A stretch of DNA of 64,000 nt from Euphorbia lathyris (Eukaryota; Streptophyta; Magnoliopsida; Malpighiales; Euphorbiaceae). Positions 11,205-21,803 of this stretch are shown piece after piece. The stretch's first letter is position 1, and each line of letters starts with the position of its first letter. Both the position numbers and the translations under genes were made by a program. Location: positions 82,644,441 through 82,708,440 of the forward strand of contig NC_088914.1 of the NCBI RefSeq assembly GCF_963576675.1, written 5' to 3'. The notes below the pieces were generated by a model. That model saw only the letters and a program-made list of their open reading frames with translations. It searched no databases and was not told the origin of the DNA.

Positions 11205-12260
11205 TGAACCCTGAACTTACAATTAAGGAAAACAGATAAACACGTCAGTTAAAAAAATGAAATTACAGTTCACGTACTAAAGAATCATAAAAGAATGCTA
11301 TAACTACAAAATATTAGCAATTAACACTGAAAAGGTTTCAATTTCATGTTTATTTATCCCAGAGGAAAGGTAACATTTCTGTTCTTCAAATCCTGAATAT
11401 CAACATCCTTTCAATTTTCAGTTATGATATATAACTCCTGTTTCTTTTGGGTGCAATGCAAAAACCAATGATTTTAGAGTAGACTATTGATAAAAGTATG
11501 ATGAGTATGGTCCAATCAACTAAGTAATTATCAAAAGATAAGCAATTTTTGGATATGATATGCAAATTTGTCCATAGTTTCAGACTCATAATAGTTTTAG
11601 AATAGAAAATCATGTGATTTTCGACGCACATGAAATCAACTTGATAACACAAAACTTGCTCACATAATAGAAAAAGCGATTTAATTTAAACCTTCTTGAT
11701 CATTGGAATACCATAAATCAGTAAGGCAGAAAAGAGAATGATTGCAACCAAGAATAAGCAGAGTCTCAATCATAGGATTGGATGAAAAATTATTGTTGAA
11801 ACATTATTGCATGACCTGCACCACACAACTACGAATCTATGATGATATGAGAACTCAGGGCAAAAATTCATTGATATTAACAAGCAATTAAAGCAATGGT
11901 AACAGAGAAAAAATAAAGTGAAGAAAGTAAACGGTAGAAAAATCCAGCATAAAATTTTCTGATGTATGGTCCATTGGAATTAGAGAACATGTGTAAGCTT
12001 CGAATTCAAGAACTAACCCAGTCAATTGTTTAATAACTTGAAAGTGTTCAAATTGCAGAAATTCAAAAAATCGTCAAATTGAAACAAATTTTGCAAATGA
12101 AACAAATTTATCAAACAAAAAGAAATACCACCTGCAGTTGATAAACCTCCCAATGAACTGATTGTGGATAGGAACTGATTCTTGTCAGAGTAATTTTGAA
12201 GATTTGAATTCTTTCAAAACTCAAAGCACTAGCGTCTAACAATTTCACTTATAATTAATA
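11205..12260. repeat. Local duplication D1, copy 2
   Basis: Bases 11205-11890 correspond to 7570-8130, and about 11320-12070 to 18680-19230. A possible minus-strand splice donor (CTGCAG followed by GTGGTA) lies near 12130-12135, preceded by a short stop-containing stretch. It probably represents 3' introns or UTR of the PPR locus to its right, copied with it. Confidence 0.65.
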
Positions 12261-12539
12261 AAAACATGAAAAGCAGAAACAATGATCGATAAAGGAGCTT
12301 AGTAGTGACATGGCTACAAATATCATGAATTCCATTGCTGAATTGACATTACAATAAATATCTACTTCAGTCTAAAAGTCACTAATCCTAGGACATACAT
12401 CCTATCAAATGTTGGTGACTTTGCATAATTAACTAGAGGCATCAAACTAGTATATCCTATCAATAATTTACACAGAAAAAAATATCATTAGAAAAATTTA
12501 TTGAGAAAATAAACTTTAGGGACTGAAATTTAGAGTGAT

Positions 12540-13612
12540 TCCAAAATATCATTATACTTCGTTAACAGATCTATCGGTGAAGCCCATGTCATGCATTTCA
12601 TGAATGAGTTCTGATGCCCTTGACAAATCTTTGTGACAGAGAAATCCATGAATAGTGATTTCAAAATATCATTATAATGTGGTGTTATTTGCGAAACCCT
12701 TGTCACACATTTAAAGAATGTGTTCCGATGCCCTTACAAATCCTTGTGCCGGAGAAATCCATGAATAATCAAATTATAAGAGCAACTTCCATTTTTCTGA
12801 AGTCTTCATATGCTTTATCCAAGGAGCTTTATCTGCTTAGTCCAACAATTATTGTATTAATTGTGTAGATATCAGGCTCCAACCACCCATTTGAGCTTTA
12901 AACCTTCCAACTTTGAACAAGCCATCAATTAAGGATAAATCAAGTTTAAACTTGTTCATTTCCATTTCTTGAAATATTTCTAGTGCAACATCAAACTTTC
13001 TACATTTACAAAAGCAATTTATCAAAGCTGAGCATTGATGAGCGAACTATAAGAATGATGGTTGTGAATTAAACCTTTACCGAGCATTTCTTCAAAAGTT
13101 ACACAACTGCATCTATCCTTAGAATACTCACTTCATCACCACGGATCAAAAACATATAATGGATTATAAGTAACAACATTAGAGTCTATAACAATTTGAA
13201 TGATCTTATTGACCATGTACTGAGCCCTCACTATCTTATCAAACAAATCTATTTCTACATAATCTATTTATCATATTAGTCTAAAAACCAAACTTGAAAG
13301 TTTTTGCCAACACGGAGACACCAAAATTTAGACGACAGAAACTATTAATTAAGATGTTACAAGTATAAAGATGAGGCTTAATTCTCACCAATTCCATCTG
13401 ATTCGACAAAGATATAGCAGTCTGAAAATCCTTCATCCTATCGAGTAGGGCAGATAACAGTTTGGTGAACGCAATCACGGAAGCTGATCAAAGGAAGCCA
13501 GAACTTCGGTGGACCCAGCACCTGAATTAGGATCCTAACGAGTGAGAGTGAGAGTGAGAGGTGAAGCTGAAGAAGAGGAAGAAAGAAGGCGTTTGAAAGT
13601 GGAAATCAGCAT
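12540..13612 (-). pseudogene. Rf-like P-class PPR pseudogene A
   Basis: The minus strand opens at 13612 with MLISTFKRLLSSSSS, an organelle-targeting-like N-terminus, but meets a stop about 25 codons later. In another frame follow FTKLLSALLDRMKDFQTAIS and YTCNILINSFCRLNFG, which match the first repeats of restorer-of-fertility-like PPR proteins. Around 12890-13030 a middle repeat remains (LINCFCKCRKFDVALEIF). Near 12560-12650 a C-terminal piece survives (HKDLSRASELIHEMHDMGF). Intact family members have many more repeats, so most have been lost by internal deletion. The layout parallels pseudogene B at 19425-21063. PPR proteins bind organellar RNA; this copy cannot make one. Confidence 0.8.
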
Positions 13613-13687
13613 TGTGGAGTTGATCTGAGATCGATTTGGAGAATTTGGGTTGCCGCGGTGATATGAATGGGAACCTAATAAATAAAA

Positions 13688-14201
13688 GGGAAAAGTACCA
13701 ACAAAAATATCGTGGTTTGCTCAATTTGCAATAGAGGATTATGAATAAAGGTTTGTGGTATATTTTATTTAGAAAATAAACTATTATAATTACACATTTA
13801 AGTTATAATTACAACTAAATACATTTTTATTTTAAAAAAATTATTCTTACATATCAGCAAAACACAACCTCCGAAAAAACTTCCTAAATCGAAAAAATAA
13901 ATAATATGATGGAATTTCACGTTTTTTACTAATCTGACAGTTTACGAACTAAATTGATATTTAAGTCATTTTACATAGTTGCAATTTGATTTTTGGATCT
14001 AGGTTTTGTTAATATATAAATGTAATTGAAAAAAAATTAAAAAACGCTCTTATTGTCATCAATTACTTAAAAGTTTAATTTTATATACTTTGTTTTGTAA
14101 AAAAAACAAACCACATACCTCTATTTGTAAACTTTTAAACCACATACCTCTATTTGTAAATAAGGCAAACCACGAGCATTTTTTTTTTTCGTATCTTGCC
14201 C
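13688..14201. mobile_element. Mutator-type MITE
   Basis: Starts GGGAAAAGTACC and ends GTATCTTGCCC. The subterminal pair CGTGGTTTGC and GCAAACCACG is inverted. A perfect 9-bp duplication TAAATAAAA flanks it (13679-13687 and 14202-14210). It sits about 75 bp upstream of the PPR pseudogene A start. Confidence 0.75.
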
Positions 14202-14302
14202 TAAATAAAAGATAGAGGCCTTTGCTTATAAATAAAAAACAAGAAAAAAAGATGGAGGCTTTGAACCACGTGAAATCCCTACTATCCCTAATATATTTTT
14301 AG

Positions 14303-14817
14303 GGGGTTAAATGTACCATTGGTCACTGAACTTACATAGTTGTCTTAAAATGGTCACTCAACTTTAATTTGTCCCAATAATATCATCCAACTTTGAGTTT
14401 TATCTCAATTAGGTCACACCGTCGATTTTAATGGTTAAAACGCATCGAAATAATGACATGGATGACACGTCAACATGAGTTAACTCAAATCTCTGATCGG
14501 AACGAAATATGACAGCCGCATGTCGGGTATCTTTATAAAAAAAACTAAATTTTAGTTTTTTTTCCATAAAAATAATCGACACATGATAGTTATATGATGC
14601 AATGTGGATGTCATTTGTCATTTTGGTTAGAAATATGAGTTGTTTCATATTGACGTATCACTTGTGTCATCATTCCGATAATTTTTAATCATTAAAATCG
14701 TTATAGTGACTTAATTGAGACAAACTCAAAGTTGAGTGATTTTATTGAGACAAATTGAAGTTGAATGATCATTTTAAGATAACCATGTAAGTTCAGTGAA
14801 CAATGGTACATTTAACC
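14303..14817. mobile_element. Mutator-type MITE
   Basis: Inverted termini GGTTAAATGTACCATTG and CAATGGTACATTTAACC, extending into CACTGAACTTACATAG and its near complement. The flanks TATTTTTAG (14294-14302) and TATCTTTAG (14818-14826) match at 8 of 9 positions. The interior contains the palindromic ORF shadows typical of such elements and no real gene. Confidence 0.75.
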
Positions 14818-14898
14818 TATCTTTAGGCCTCCAAATTTCGACAAAAATTGTAATCACCCCTCAAATTTTAAAACCGTTCAATTAGCCTCTAAAAATTA

Positions 14899-15474
14899 GG
14901 ATTAAGGTGCAAAAATACCCCTAACGTTTTGAGTCAGAAGCAATTTTACCCCTAACGTCTAAAACGGTGCAATTTTACCCCTAACATTGGAAGCCAAGAG
15001 CAATTTTACCCCCTAACGTTAATAAATTGGGTCAATTTGAGAAATAATTCATCAAACTATCTTCTCGGTCATGAATATTGTTATCTACACTTCATACATG
15101 TGGCATTTTATCAGTAACAAATCACAAACATTCGTTGGGATGTGAAAAAAAAAATATACTGTTTTTTTATATGGATTAGACAAAAAAATTCAAAAAATTC
15201 ACCGAATTTATAAATATTAATCTCAAATTCTATTATTAAATTATAAAAAATATGAAATCATTTTTTTAGAACAAATTATTATGCGATTGGTGTAGAATAA
15301 TGAACAAAAATATATGTGTTTTATAATAGTGTTTGAAATTGACCTAATTTATCAACGTTAGGGGTAAAATTGCTCTTAGCTTCCAATGTTAGGGGTAAAA
15401 TTGCACCATTTTAGACGTTAAGGGTAAAATTGCTCTTGACCCAAAACGTTAGGGGTATTTTTGCACCTTAACCC
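14899..15474. mobile_element. Mutator-type MITE, family A copy 2
   Basis: Starts GGATTAAGGTGCAAAAATAC and ends GTATTTTTGCACCTTAACCC. A perfect 9-bp duplication TAAAAATTA lies at 14890-14898 and 15475-15483. The interior aligns with copy 1 at 4908 along its length. Confidence 0.85.
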
Positions 15475-15483
15475 TAAAAATTA

Positions 15484-15600
15484 TTTAAAATGATAGGTAA
15501 ATTACACTCATGCCACTGAACTTTATACATTTTCACAATTTGGCATCAAACTTTAAAACGTATTATAAAAGCACTCGACTTGAAAAGGTTGTGTACATAT
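15484..15600. repeat. Half of a decayed MITE
   Basis: Contains a TIR-like left end (GGTAAATTACACTCATGCCA, then CTGAACTTTATAC), a style common in plant MITEs. No matching right end was seen. Confidence 0.35.
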
Positions 15601-15611
15601 TAGACCTTATT

Positions 15612-16640
15612 TTTTCTAGGGATAACGTACAAAAATACTCCTAACATTGTCATTCGAAAATAATTTTATTTCTAATGTTTAAAATATTGTAATTACACAT
15701 AACATTGGTAGTTAAAAGTAATTTTACACTTAAATTTGATAAGTTTGGTCAAGAAATAAAACATTAAACTATTTTCTTAGTCTTGAATTCTATAAGTGAG
15801 CTGCTATATACCACAACTTTTTTTCATCCACCGCACCCTTTTGACATTTATGCCCTTCTCATTTTATTTTTTTCAAAAACTCAAAATTTTTTTTCTCTCT
15901 TTCTCTCCCAAGCTTAAAAATCCGGATTTGACGAAAATGGACCCGAGTATTCCCGAATACCATGATTTCGAACACGAAGTAATCTTACGATATAAATTTA
16001 AATTAAAAATTCGTTTTTTAAATTTTGAATTTTTTTTAAGGAATAAGCCTAAACGGATGCGCCACCCTTTCCACCATCAGGTGGAACGAGCGCGGAACCC
16101 TGTTCCACCTGATGGTGGAACGGGTGCGCCATACTTTCCACCTTGGTCGACACCGTTGCCACCACGGACGGAACGAACAGTTCGTCCGTTCTGCCTGTGG
16201 TGGCAACGGCGTCGGAGTTCCGTTTAGAAAAAAAAACGGGTTTCGTCTCCGATTTCGGAGGCAGAACCCGTGATTTCGGAGGCGGAACCCGTTATTTCGG
16301 ACATATTTTTTTTAAAAAAAAAAACTTATCGGAAGACTCATTAAGCCTTTTCCCCTTCTTTCCTTTGGCGGCATGTCGTTTTAGGTCGGGTTTTATGAAA
16401 AGCTTCAAAAGCTAGAGAGGATTTGAGAGTTTTTGGTTATTGGTTTGAAATTATGAGGAGAGCATAAATGTCAAAAGGGTGCGGTGGAAAGTATAACCTT
16501 TGCGGTATATAGCAATACCCATTTTATAATCTCCACTTCACATGTGCGTCATTTTATCACTCATCATTAATAAATAATAAACTACATATGAAAAAAAATA
16601 AAAATAAAAAATTATATTGTATTATTATGAGTTGTGATTT
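15612..16640. repeat. Family A copy, old and interrupted
   Basis: Left part 15618-15795 and right part 16521-16640 align, with many changes, to successive parts of the family A MITEs (for example GTGCGTCATTTTATCA on the right). The element at 15796-16520 separates them. The far right end of family A is missing. Confidence 0.55.
15796..16520. mobile_element. Foldback element with GC-rich core, copy 2
   Basis: The subterminal inverted pair is GCTATATACC with GGTATATAGC, and CCACCGCACCCTTTTGACAT with its near complement. The right end AGCAATACCC resembles the ends of the 5976-7466 element. Flanks ATTCTATAA (15787-15795) and ATTTTATAA (16521-16529) match at 8 of 9. The core (16046-16235) is GC-rich and palindromic, containing CCTAAACGGATGCG as in 6098, TTCCACCATCAGGTGGAAC and GTTGCCACC. 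The ORFs of 143 and 90 residues here are by-products of the palindrome. Confidence 0.7.
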
Positions 16641-17085
16641 TGGTATGTTAGCTAACATTTTTATATATTTTTTTAGCTATAAATTATTTATAATTTTCAT
16701 AAAATTTAATTCAGAAACTAAGTTATTTAAGTCTCAAAAGTAAAAATTCGATTTTTGAGATATAATAAATTCTAAAAGAAAGAGATATAATAAAAATAAG
16801 TTCAAAAGCCCATTTGGAAAAATAAAGTTCAAATAAATAAAGGTTTATATATTTAAACAAAATGAGTTTGGTGGGGATTGAACACATGACGCTTAATTTT
16901 AAAATAATACTTCTAAACCAACTCAACTACCTTCAACTCTTGAAATAATACTACATCAGTTAAGTATAAATGAGTATTTGAGGGACTAGACAGGAAAAAG
17001 TAATGATACTTAAGGGCAGAACCGGTGGTCGGGAGGCTTCGGGCCCCCGAGCCCTGGGCTGGCTCCGCCCCTAAACACGCATGAT
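16626..17085 (-). mobile_element. hAT-like element, GGCGGAGCC family copy
   Basis: On the minus strand the outer end reads TAGGGGCGGAGCCAGCCCAG, and the following 400 bp aligns with the left part of the element at 37486. The tRNA-like pair is kept: TAGTTGAGTTGG (A-box consensus) and GTTCAATCCCC (B-box-like) about 45 bp apart. The left boundary and target duplication were not resolved. Confidence 0.5.
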
Positions 17086-17129
17086 TGTATGACCAAGTAA
17101 ATATAATCCAAAAGTGATTATATTTTCAA

Positions 17130-17718
17130 GGGTTAAGGTGCAAAAATACCCCTAACGTTTTGGACCATGAGTAATTTTACACCTAACATCTAAAATGGTG
17201 CAATTTTAACCCTTACGTTGAAAGTCAAGAGCAATTTTACCCCTAACGTTAATAAATTGGGTCAATTTGAGAAATAATTCATCAAATTGTCTTTTCGGTC
17301 ATGAATCTTGTCATCTACATTTCATACGTGTGTCATTTTATCAGTAACAAATCACAAACACACATTGGGATGTGAAAAGAAAAAAAAAATAATAAAAATA
17401 TATTGTCTTTTTGTACGAATTAGACAAAAAAATTCAAAAAATTCACCGAATTTATAAATATTAATCTCAAATTCTATTATTAAATTATAAAAAAACATGA
17501 AATCTTTTTTTAGAACGAATTGTTATTGAATTAGTGCATAATAACAAACAAAAATATCTGTGTTTTATAATAGTGTCTAAAATTGACCTAATTTATTAAC
17601 GTTAGGGGTAAAATTACTCTTGGCTTCCAATGTTAGGGGTAAAATTGCACCATTTTAGACGTTAGGGGTAAAATTGCTCCTGACCGAAAACGTTAGGGGT
17701 ATTTTTACACTTTAACCC
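17130..17718. mobile_element. Mutator-type MITE, family A copy 3
   Basis: Starts GGGTTAAGGTGCAAAAATAC and ends GTATTTTTACACTTTAACCC. A perfect 9-bp duplication TATTTTCAA lies at 17121-17129 and 17719-17727. Aligns throughout with copies 1 and 2. Confidence 0.85.
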
Positions 17719-17879
17719 TATTTTCAAACTCCTATTTGAACTAGCCTAGCTCAAAGAGCAGTTTGAAAATAGACAATACAACCTTGGCAAGAATGCCGGT
17801 CCGGCCAATGTATAATCCAAAAGTGACTAATCTTCATTTTCTTTAAGCTAATTAAAAGTTAACGTTGCAAATGGTTTGT

Positions 17880-18600
17880 CAATATGCTACAAAATCTCAG
17901 CTTTTTATATTTAGAACTGTACATTTTTAGGATTCAACTTTATTTGTTGAGTTGATTAAATCTCTAATTGGCATAGTTGTGAAAGCGAAATGGGAGCCGA
18001 GGTTTTTCAAAAGTGAAAAATAAACACATTAAGTAAAAGCAAAAACAAATGCGTATGTATTTACAGACTAGAAGTATCACAAGAATTTTAGTGGTTGATA
18101 ATGTTAAGAATATAAACCTTAGTTTTTACTAATTGCCTATAAACACACTCCAACTCCTCATCTGCTCATAACAACCCCGCTCTGGAGGAGTATTATTCTT
18201 AGAATGGATATTGTTATTCTAAAGTCATAATTTGATGCTGCAGGATTGTACAATCATTTGCTTATGTACCCGACTTCTAACCATCGTCTATTCAAAATTT
18301 AAACATCGTGGCAAGAAAAAAACAGACATTAGTTCCAGCATTTTATTTGCAGGCACAAAATTTAAACATCGTAGCAAGAAAAAAACAGGAAAAAAAACCC
18401 ATGAACAGCAGAAATATGCTACAAATGTTGTCAACATATTGGAAATAATTTTAGCAAATGAAATGAACTTATCAAATACTTATCAAATAGAAGTAAGCAT
18501 GAAATTTCAACAAGCTGCTAGACTTCAAAAAACTTTCATTATGGATAACAACTGATATTTTCAGAGAAAATTTGAAGACTTTCTGTTCATCCTAAATACA
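17880..18600. repeat. Local duplication D2, copy 1
   Basis: Matches about 57700-57960 joined to 58680-59330, and partly 63430-63870. Shared strings include TTTGATGCTGCAGGATT, TCCAGCATTTTATTTGCAGG and CATTATGGATAACAACTGAT. In the 58.0-58.7 kb copy, a TRIM and a LINE fragment interrupt the same sequence. The 107-residue plus-strand ORF at 18232 is not conserved between copies. Confidence 0.65.
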
Positions 18601-18639
18601 GAGTAGTCTGACAGTCCACACATAATTACTTGAAACATA

Positions 18640-19230
18640 AAAAATAAAAAATAAATGAAGAAGTCCACAAAAAAAGGATGAGTGTGGTCAAACCAACTAA
18701 GTAATTATCAAAAGATGAGCAATTTTTGGATCTGATTTGCAAATTTCTCCATAGTTTCAGACTCCTAATAGTTTTAGAATAGAAAATTCTGCGATTTTCG
18801 ACACACATGAAAGAAACTTGATAACACAAAACTTGCTCACATAATAGAAAAAGCATAAATAAGGAAGGCAGAAAAGAGAATGATTGCAACCAAGAACAAG
18901 CAGAGCCTCAATCAAATGATTGGTTGAAAAAGTATTGTTGAAACATTATTGCATGACCTGTGCACACCACTATAATGATATGAAACTCAGGCAAAAATTC
19001 ATTGATATTAACTCTGATTCCACAATGGAAGAAGCAAACAATTGATAACGCAATGGTAACAGAAGGAAAAATAAAGGAAACATACAGTAGATAAATCCAG
19101 CACAAAACTTTTCTGATGTATCCTCCAATGGAATTAGAAAACATGTGTAGTAATCTTTGAATTCAAGAACTAATCCAGTCAATTGTTTAATAACTTGAAA
19201 GTGTTCAAATTGCAGAAATTCAAGAGGTCA
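18640..19230. repeat. Local duplication D1, copy 3
   Basis: Same orientation and order as 11205-12070, ending next to PPR pseudogene B as copy 2 ends next to pseudogene A. Stops occur in all frames and differ between copies. Confidence 0.7.
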
Positions 19231-19424
19231 TATGCCTACAAATATCATGAATTCCATTGCATAATTCAGATTACAATAATATCTCCTTCAGTGTTGGTGC
19301 CTCTATATAATTAACTAGAGGCATCAAACTAATATTAAGATACATTAAAGTACCAATAATTTACAACTGAAAAAAAAAATCATTAGAAAAATTTATTGAG
19401 AAAATAAAGTTTACTGACTGAGAT

Positions 19425-21063
19425 TTACAGTGATTTCAAAATATGATTATACTTTACGAGATCTACTCTCGTGTTATCAGGAAAGAAGACCTTAACACGC
19501 ATTTCACGAATGAGTTCGGATGCCATTGACAAATCCTTGTGCTGGAGAAATCCATGAATAATCACATTATAAGAGCAATCATCCGGTGAGATGTCACTGT
19601 CTTCCTTTTTTCTGATGGCTTGACAAATAATTGTGCTGGAGAAATCCATGAATAATCACATTATAAGAGCAATTATCAGGTGAGATGTCATTGTCTTCCA
19701 TTTTCCTGATGTGATTATTCATGGATTTCTCCGGCACAACCATTTGTCAAGATTAATCCATCTTTAAACCTTCCAACTTCGAACAAGCCACAAGCCATCA
19801 ACTAAGGTACTATATATGATTTAAACTTGTTCATTTCCATTTCTTGAAATACGTGTTGCGAACATAATCCTTTCCACATTTACAAAAGTCATTTATCAAA
19901 GCTGTGCAGGTTACTCCATATAACAAGCACTTGTACAAGTACTTAAAAATCTGTAGGGCTGCTCAAGGATATCTTGCAAGGCATAAGCCATGGATAAGAC
20001 AACTATAAGAATGAGTGTTGGGAATTAAACCTTTATCAGGCATTTCTTCAAGAAGTTTGATGGCCTTTTTTGTAAAAGAAGCTGTAGGAAACACCGATTG
20101 ACACTTGATTTGAAACAGAAGCAGTTGGAAACCCTGATTGACACTTGATTTGGAAGTGAAAAAACAGGGTGGAATTGAAAAATCAATTGAGCAGTTAGAA
20201 TAAGCTCAATTTGAAAATGAAAGAATTTTATGCAATCTAAAGAAACATAGAAGAGTGCCTGAAAGAGCTTAATTTGAAACAGAAGCATAGGAAAAGATTG
20301 AGGCCAATGCTTTTTGTTCAAAAGTGAAATGTGTTGATTTCATTAACACTTTGATTTCGTTAACACTGAAGTAGTTGCTAAAAGGAAGCAATATAATATA
20401 GTAATTGCTCCAAAGTGCTCAATTGAAACTGAAACATCTTGATTCAGTCGCTCAAGAGCTAGAATCTAAAGAGAAACAGCAAGATGCAATAAATAACACT
20501 ATCAACAAGTGTTCTGTGGAGCTCAAAAAGAAACAAACAGAGGTGAAAAGTTGATTGACTAAGAAAATAAGCATAGAGCACTTATTCAACATGACATGAA
20601 AAACTTTGAATGCTCTATGCATTTGTCTATCTAAGATATAGAGTAACAACATTAGGCTCTGTATTCCTTTGAATCATCATGTTGACTGTAAATAGACTGA
20701 AAACCAAGCTTGAAAGTTTTTGACAACGCAGAAAACCCAAAATTAACTGGCCCTAAGCAATTAATTAAGATGTTATAAGTATAAAGATAAGTCTTGATTC
20801 TCACCAAATCCATCTGATTCGACAAAGAAATAGCAGTCTGAAAATCTTTCATCCAAACAAGTAGTGCAGATAACAATTTGGTGAACTCAATCGCGGAAGG
20901 TCGAGGATGCAAAGGAAGAAGCTGATCAAAGGCAGCCAGAACTTCGTTGGACCCAGCACCTGAAAGGAGAAATAGAACCCGTAATATGATGAAATGGAGA
21001 AGGGGTGAGAGGTGGAGCTGAAGAAGAGGAAGAAAGAAGGCGTTTGAAAGTGGAAGTCAGCAT
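19425..21063 (-). pseudogene. Rf-like P-class PPR pseudogene B
   Basis: Opens at 21063 with MLTSTFKRLLSSSSS, then shifts frame before SNEVLAAFDQLLPLHPRPS and IEFTKLLSALLVWMKDFQT at 20912 downward. The repeat YTYNILINCLGPVNFG follows, then the frame is lost after KTFKLGFQS. A C-terminal repeat reappears at 19649-19425 (DDCSYNVIIHGFLQHKDLS, ASELIREMRVK). The repeats between are mostly gone; about 20000-20640 holds unrelated-looking sequence. A segment around 19640-19720 repeats the C-terminal repeat in direct and inverted form. The same breakpoints as pseudogene A suggest a shared deleted ancestor duplicated with D1. Confidence 0.8.
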
Positions 21064-21803
21064 GGTTGAGTTGATCTCAGACCGATTGTGGAATTTGGGT
21101 TGCGGCGCTGATAATAAATGGGAAATCCCTAATAAATAAAGATGGAGCCTCTTAAAGAAAAGGTTAAAATTGACCTTTCATTTTCTTGGTTCGCAATATC
21201 ATCTTTAGACCTCCAAATTTCGACAAACGTTTGTAATCGGCCCTTAAACTTTGGAAACTTTTAAGATTTGAACAAATTGAAATGCTTGTCGAATTAAACA
21301 AATCAGAAAACTAATAACCCATAATTCAATTTTAAGTAATTTAAAAGTGCTAATGTCAGAGGTGTTCATCGGTCGGTTCGGTCTGAAAACCGAACCGAAT
21401 CGAGATAATCAAGAACCGAATAGCCTCAAAAATAAAAACCAAACCGAACCAAATAATAATAAATAATCGAACCGAACCGACTGAATGATTTCGGTTGGTT
21501 CGGTTCGGTTATTCGGTTTTCTTATATTAAAAAATTTCATTAACAATTATTTTTATGTAACGTTAATATTACACCGTTAATGATGTTGTTGGGTATTTAC
21601 TTATATACACAACCATTTTTATTTTTCTTTTTCTTTTTGTACTGAGAGAGAAAAAAATAGAAAAAAAAACATACAAATTTTATATAGAAATGAAATCAAT
21701 CTTAATTTCAAATATGAATCAGTGTATAATTGTACTAAATTGATAGACAAACATTAAATAGACCAATAATATAATCAGTTACAGACAATCCAAAAACTAT
21801 CAT

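Noticed and set aside
15796..16415. 143- and 90-residue plus-strand ORFs
   Set aside because: They cover a palindromic transposon core and show no known motif.
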